In this document: positions 13,887 to 14,990 of the stretch, in pieces
Layout of the letters: each line of letters opens with the position of its first letter
Position numbering within the stretch: position 1 is the stretch's first letter
NCBI GenBank assembly: GCA_946618395.1
Contig: CAMOLD010000020.1
Coordinates: forward strand, 1 to 14,990
DNA from: an uncultured Clostridia bacterium
GTDB lineage: Bacteria > Bacillota > Clostridia > Oscillospirales > CAG-272
Length of the DNA: 14,990 nt
Direction of reading: 5' to 3'
Notes under the pieces: generated by a model
What the model was told of the DNA's origin: nothing
What the model saw: the letters and a program-made list of their open reading frames with translations, nothing else
Database searches by the model: none
Translations under genes and position numbers: made by a program

Positions 13887-14323
13887 CACTCGTGTGCACG
13901 ATTATAAATCGCCTGAATTTCGGGCGGCAGTTTGTCCGGCAGCATTTCGTTCAGCCGGTTCTCGTTCCCGTCCCGGATTGCCGTTTCGTAATACCAGCAT
14001 TTGAACCGGAGCATATCCAGCGTTTTGTTCAGGCGCTCCATTTCCTCTTCCACGGTCTGCCGTCTCTTTTCCAGCAGTTCCTTGCGGTCGGAATAGGTGG
14101 CGGCGCCTTCTTTGCACCACTGCATATACTGTTTGATCTCCCGGATCTCCAACCCCGACTTTTTCAGGCATTCGATCACGCGCAGCGCTTCCAACTCGTT
14201 CTCGCTGAATTTGCGAATGCCCGATTGCCGCTCCATGCTTGGAAACAGCCCTTCTTTATCGTAATAGCGCAGGGTGGAAACCGGCAAACCGAACATTTTT
14301 GACACTTGACCGATCGTAAACAT
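13886..14323 (-). CDS. MerR family transcriptional regulator
   Basis: The product is a dimeric DNA-binding activator/repressor of 145 residues. Residues ~2-70 form the MerR winged helix: FTIGQVSKMFGLPVSTLRYYD, then KEGLFPS, then RKFSENELEALRVIECLKKSGLEI. A long helix at ~75-115 (rich in E, K and R) is the dimerising coiled coil. The short C-terminal tail has no Cys cluster for metals, so the signal is unknown. I prefer ATG 14323 to TTG 14326: AGAGG lies 9 bases upstream of it. The promoter is at 14416-14388. The gene is divergent from a flavodoxin whose promoter shows MerR-type spacing, so that gene is the likely target. Confidence 0.93.
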   Translation of the reverse strand: MFTIGQVSKMFGLPVSTLRYYDKEGLFPSMERQSGIRKFSENELEALRVIECLKKSGLEIREIKQYMQWCKEGAATYSDRKELLEKRRQTVEEEMERLNKTLDMLRFKCWYYETAIRDGNENRLNEMLPDKLPPEIQAIYNRAHE

Positions 14324-14352
14324 CAATTTTTACCTCTTTTTTTTTAAAAACT

Positions 14353-14369
14353 CTTGACATAAAGTCAAG
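14353..14369. promoter_or_regulatory. Candidate MerR operator
   Basis: CTTGAC-ATAAA-GTCAAG is a perfect 6-bp inverted repeat with a 5-bp centre. It covers the -35 of the flavodoxin promoter and lies just downstream of the predicted start of the regulator's transcript. Confidence 0.65.
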
Positions 14370-14384
14370 TTTAGGGTTTATAAT
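14354..14384 (+). promoter_or_regulatory. Flavodoxin promoter with 19-bp spacer
   Basis: TTGACA (14354-14359) and TATAAT (14379-14384) are both perfect but separated by 19 bases instead of 17. This over-long spacing is the hallmark of promoters that MerR proteins activate by twisting the DNA. Confidence 0.8.
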
Positions 14385-14387
14385 GTG

Positions 14388-14416
14388 ATTATACCACGAA
14401 AAAATCAACATTGCAA
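14388..14416 (-). promoter_or_regulatory. Promoter of the merR-type gene
   Basis: On the minus strand TTGCAA (14416-14411), a 17-base spacer and TATAAT (14393-14388) predict a start near 14381. It faces the flavodoxin promoter, so the two cannot be fully occupied together. Confidence 0.65.
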
Positions 14417-14447
14417 GCCAAAAATCGAAAAAAACGGGAGAAACGAG

Positions 14448-14924
14448 ATGAAAAAATTACTGGTTGCTTATTTCAGCGCAAGCGGAACGACAGAAAGAGT
14501 TGCCTCAAACCTGGCAAAGGCGGCGGGCGCCGACCTGTTTGCCATTTTGCCGGAACAGCCCTACACGGACGCCGACCTGGACTGGACGGACAAACAAAGC
14601 CGCTCCACCCTGGAAATGAAAGACCCCGCCTGCCGCCCGGCAATGGCGGCAAAACCGGACGTCCGCGGATATGACGTCATCCTGGTCGGCTTCCCTGTTT
14701 GGTGGTATCGGGAGCCCTCCATTGTGGATACCTTTTTGGAAAGCGCCGATTTTTCCGGCAAAACGGTGGTCCCCTTCTGCACTTCGGGCGGCAGCGGTCT
14801 GGGCAACACGGCAAACAATTTCCGCGCCCTTGCCCCCGGCGCAACCGTTGTTGAAGGAAAGCGCTTTTCCGCCTCTGCCTCGCCGGACGAACTGGTGCGG
14901 TGGGTCAACAAAGTGGCAAGATGA
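14448..14924 (+). CDS. Flavodoxin
   Basis: A 158-residue FMN-binding electron-transfer or quinone-reductase-like protein. The phosphate-binding loop is SASGTT (10-15) after a hydrophobic strand (KLLVAYF). VILVGFPVWWYREP (77-90) supplies the aromatic residues that stack on the isoalloxazine, and FCTSGGSGLGNT (110-121) forms the third FMN loop. This matches the Flavodoxin_4-type group common in Clostridia. GGGAG is 7 bases before ATG 14448; the open frame starts earlier at 14385, but that lies within the predicted transcript-start region. Divergent MerR gene and operator suggest induction by redox or electrophile stress. The partner reductase is not in the window. Confidence 0.92.
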   Translation: MKKLLVAYFSASGTTERVASNLAKAAGADLFAILPEQPYTDADLDWTDKQSRSTLEMKDPACRPAMAAKPDVRGYDVILVGFPVWWYREPSIVDTFLESADFSGKTVVPFCTSGGSGLGNTANNFRALAPGATVVEGKRFSASASPDELVRWVNKVAR

Positions 14925-14936
14925 AAAACCGCGCAT

Positions 14937-14965
14937 TTGACAACCGCGCAAAAACATGATACAAT
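14937..14965 (+). promoter_or_regulatory. Promoter firing out of the right edge
   Basis: TTGACA (14937-14942), a 17-base spacer and TACAAT (14960-14965) predict a transcript start near 14972. Direct repeats AACCGCGCA at 14927-14935 and 14942-14950 flank the -35. No gene is visible before the window ends. Confidence 0.75.
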
Positions 14966-14990
14966 AAAAAAGCTTCTTGCATTGTTCAAG

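Noticed and set aside
13572..13889. Minus-strand 105-codon frame across the hairpin array
   Set aside because: It runs through a terminator, the hairpin array and the hisS promoter, and lacks a ribosome binding site.

Overview
The window looks like a chromosomal stretch of a Clostridia-type Firmicute, probably an uncultured gut or rumen relative of the Oscillospirales. This placement is inferred from the gene content: a Cys-rich repeat lipoprotein, a rpmG-secE-nusG-rplK-rplA cluster with a zinc-type L33, strong AGGAGG ribosome binding sites, near-consensus TTGACA/TATAAT promoters and many short hairpin repeats. Most of the DNA is GC-rich. One acyltransferase gene is clearly AT-richer.

Layout. 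(1) 1-947: the 5' part of rsmA (ksgA) runs off the left edge on the minus strand; its promoter is divergent from that of a cytoplasmic GH13 neopullulanase/cyclomaltodextrinase (948-2921). (2) 2928-5842: a bidirectional terminator, then a minus-strand group: a lipoprotein built of nine Cys/His-rich modules with an exact 276-bp tandem duplication (own promoter), and upstream a zinc-ribbon membrane protein paired with a NERD-domain protein. (3) 5925-8417: a fully consensus promoter, a structured ~135-nt leader, then rpmG-secE-nusG, a probable L1-binding leader, rplK-rplA and a strong terminator. (4) 8418-8863: a gene-free stretch with a 122-bp MITE-like palindrome and several hairpins. (5) 8864-13691: a minus-strand run led by hisS, then an AT-rich membrane acyltransferase, a monoacylglycerol-lipase-like hydrolase overlapping ruvX/yqgF, and an anchored membrane protein. 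(6) 13731-13886: an array of small hairpins separated by GTGATGA, and the merR terminator. (7) 13886-14990: a MerR regulator divergent from a flavodoxin whose promoter has a 19-bp spacer and a palindrome over its -35, then a promoter firing out of the right edge.

Function. Regions 1, 3 and 5 are mainly housekeeping translation and transcription genes. The accessory parts are the GH13 enzyme, the repeat lipoprotein, the NERD pair, the acyltransferase and the MerR-flavodoxin switch. No complete new defence or mobile system is evident. The least-explained elements are the duplicated Cys/His lipoprotein, the hairpin-GTGATGA array, the structured rpmG leader and the NERD/zinc-ribbon pair.
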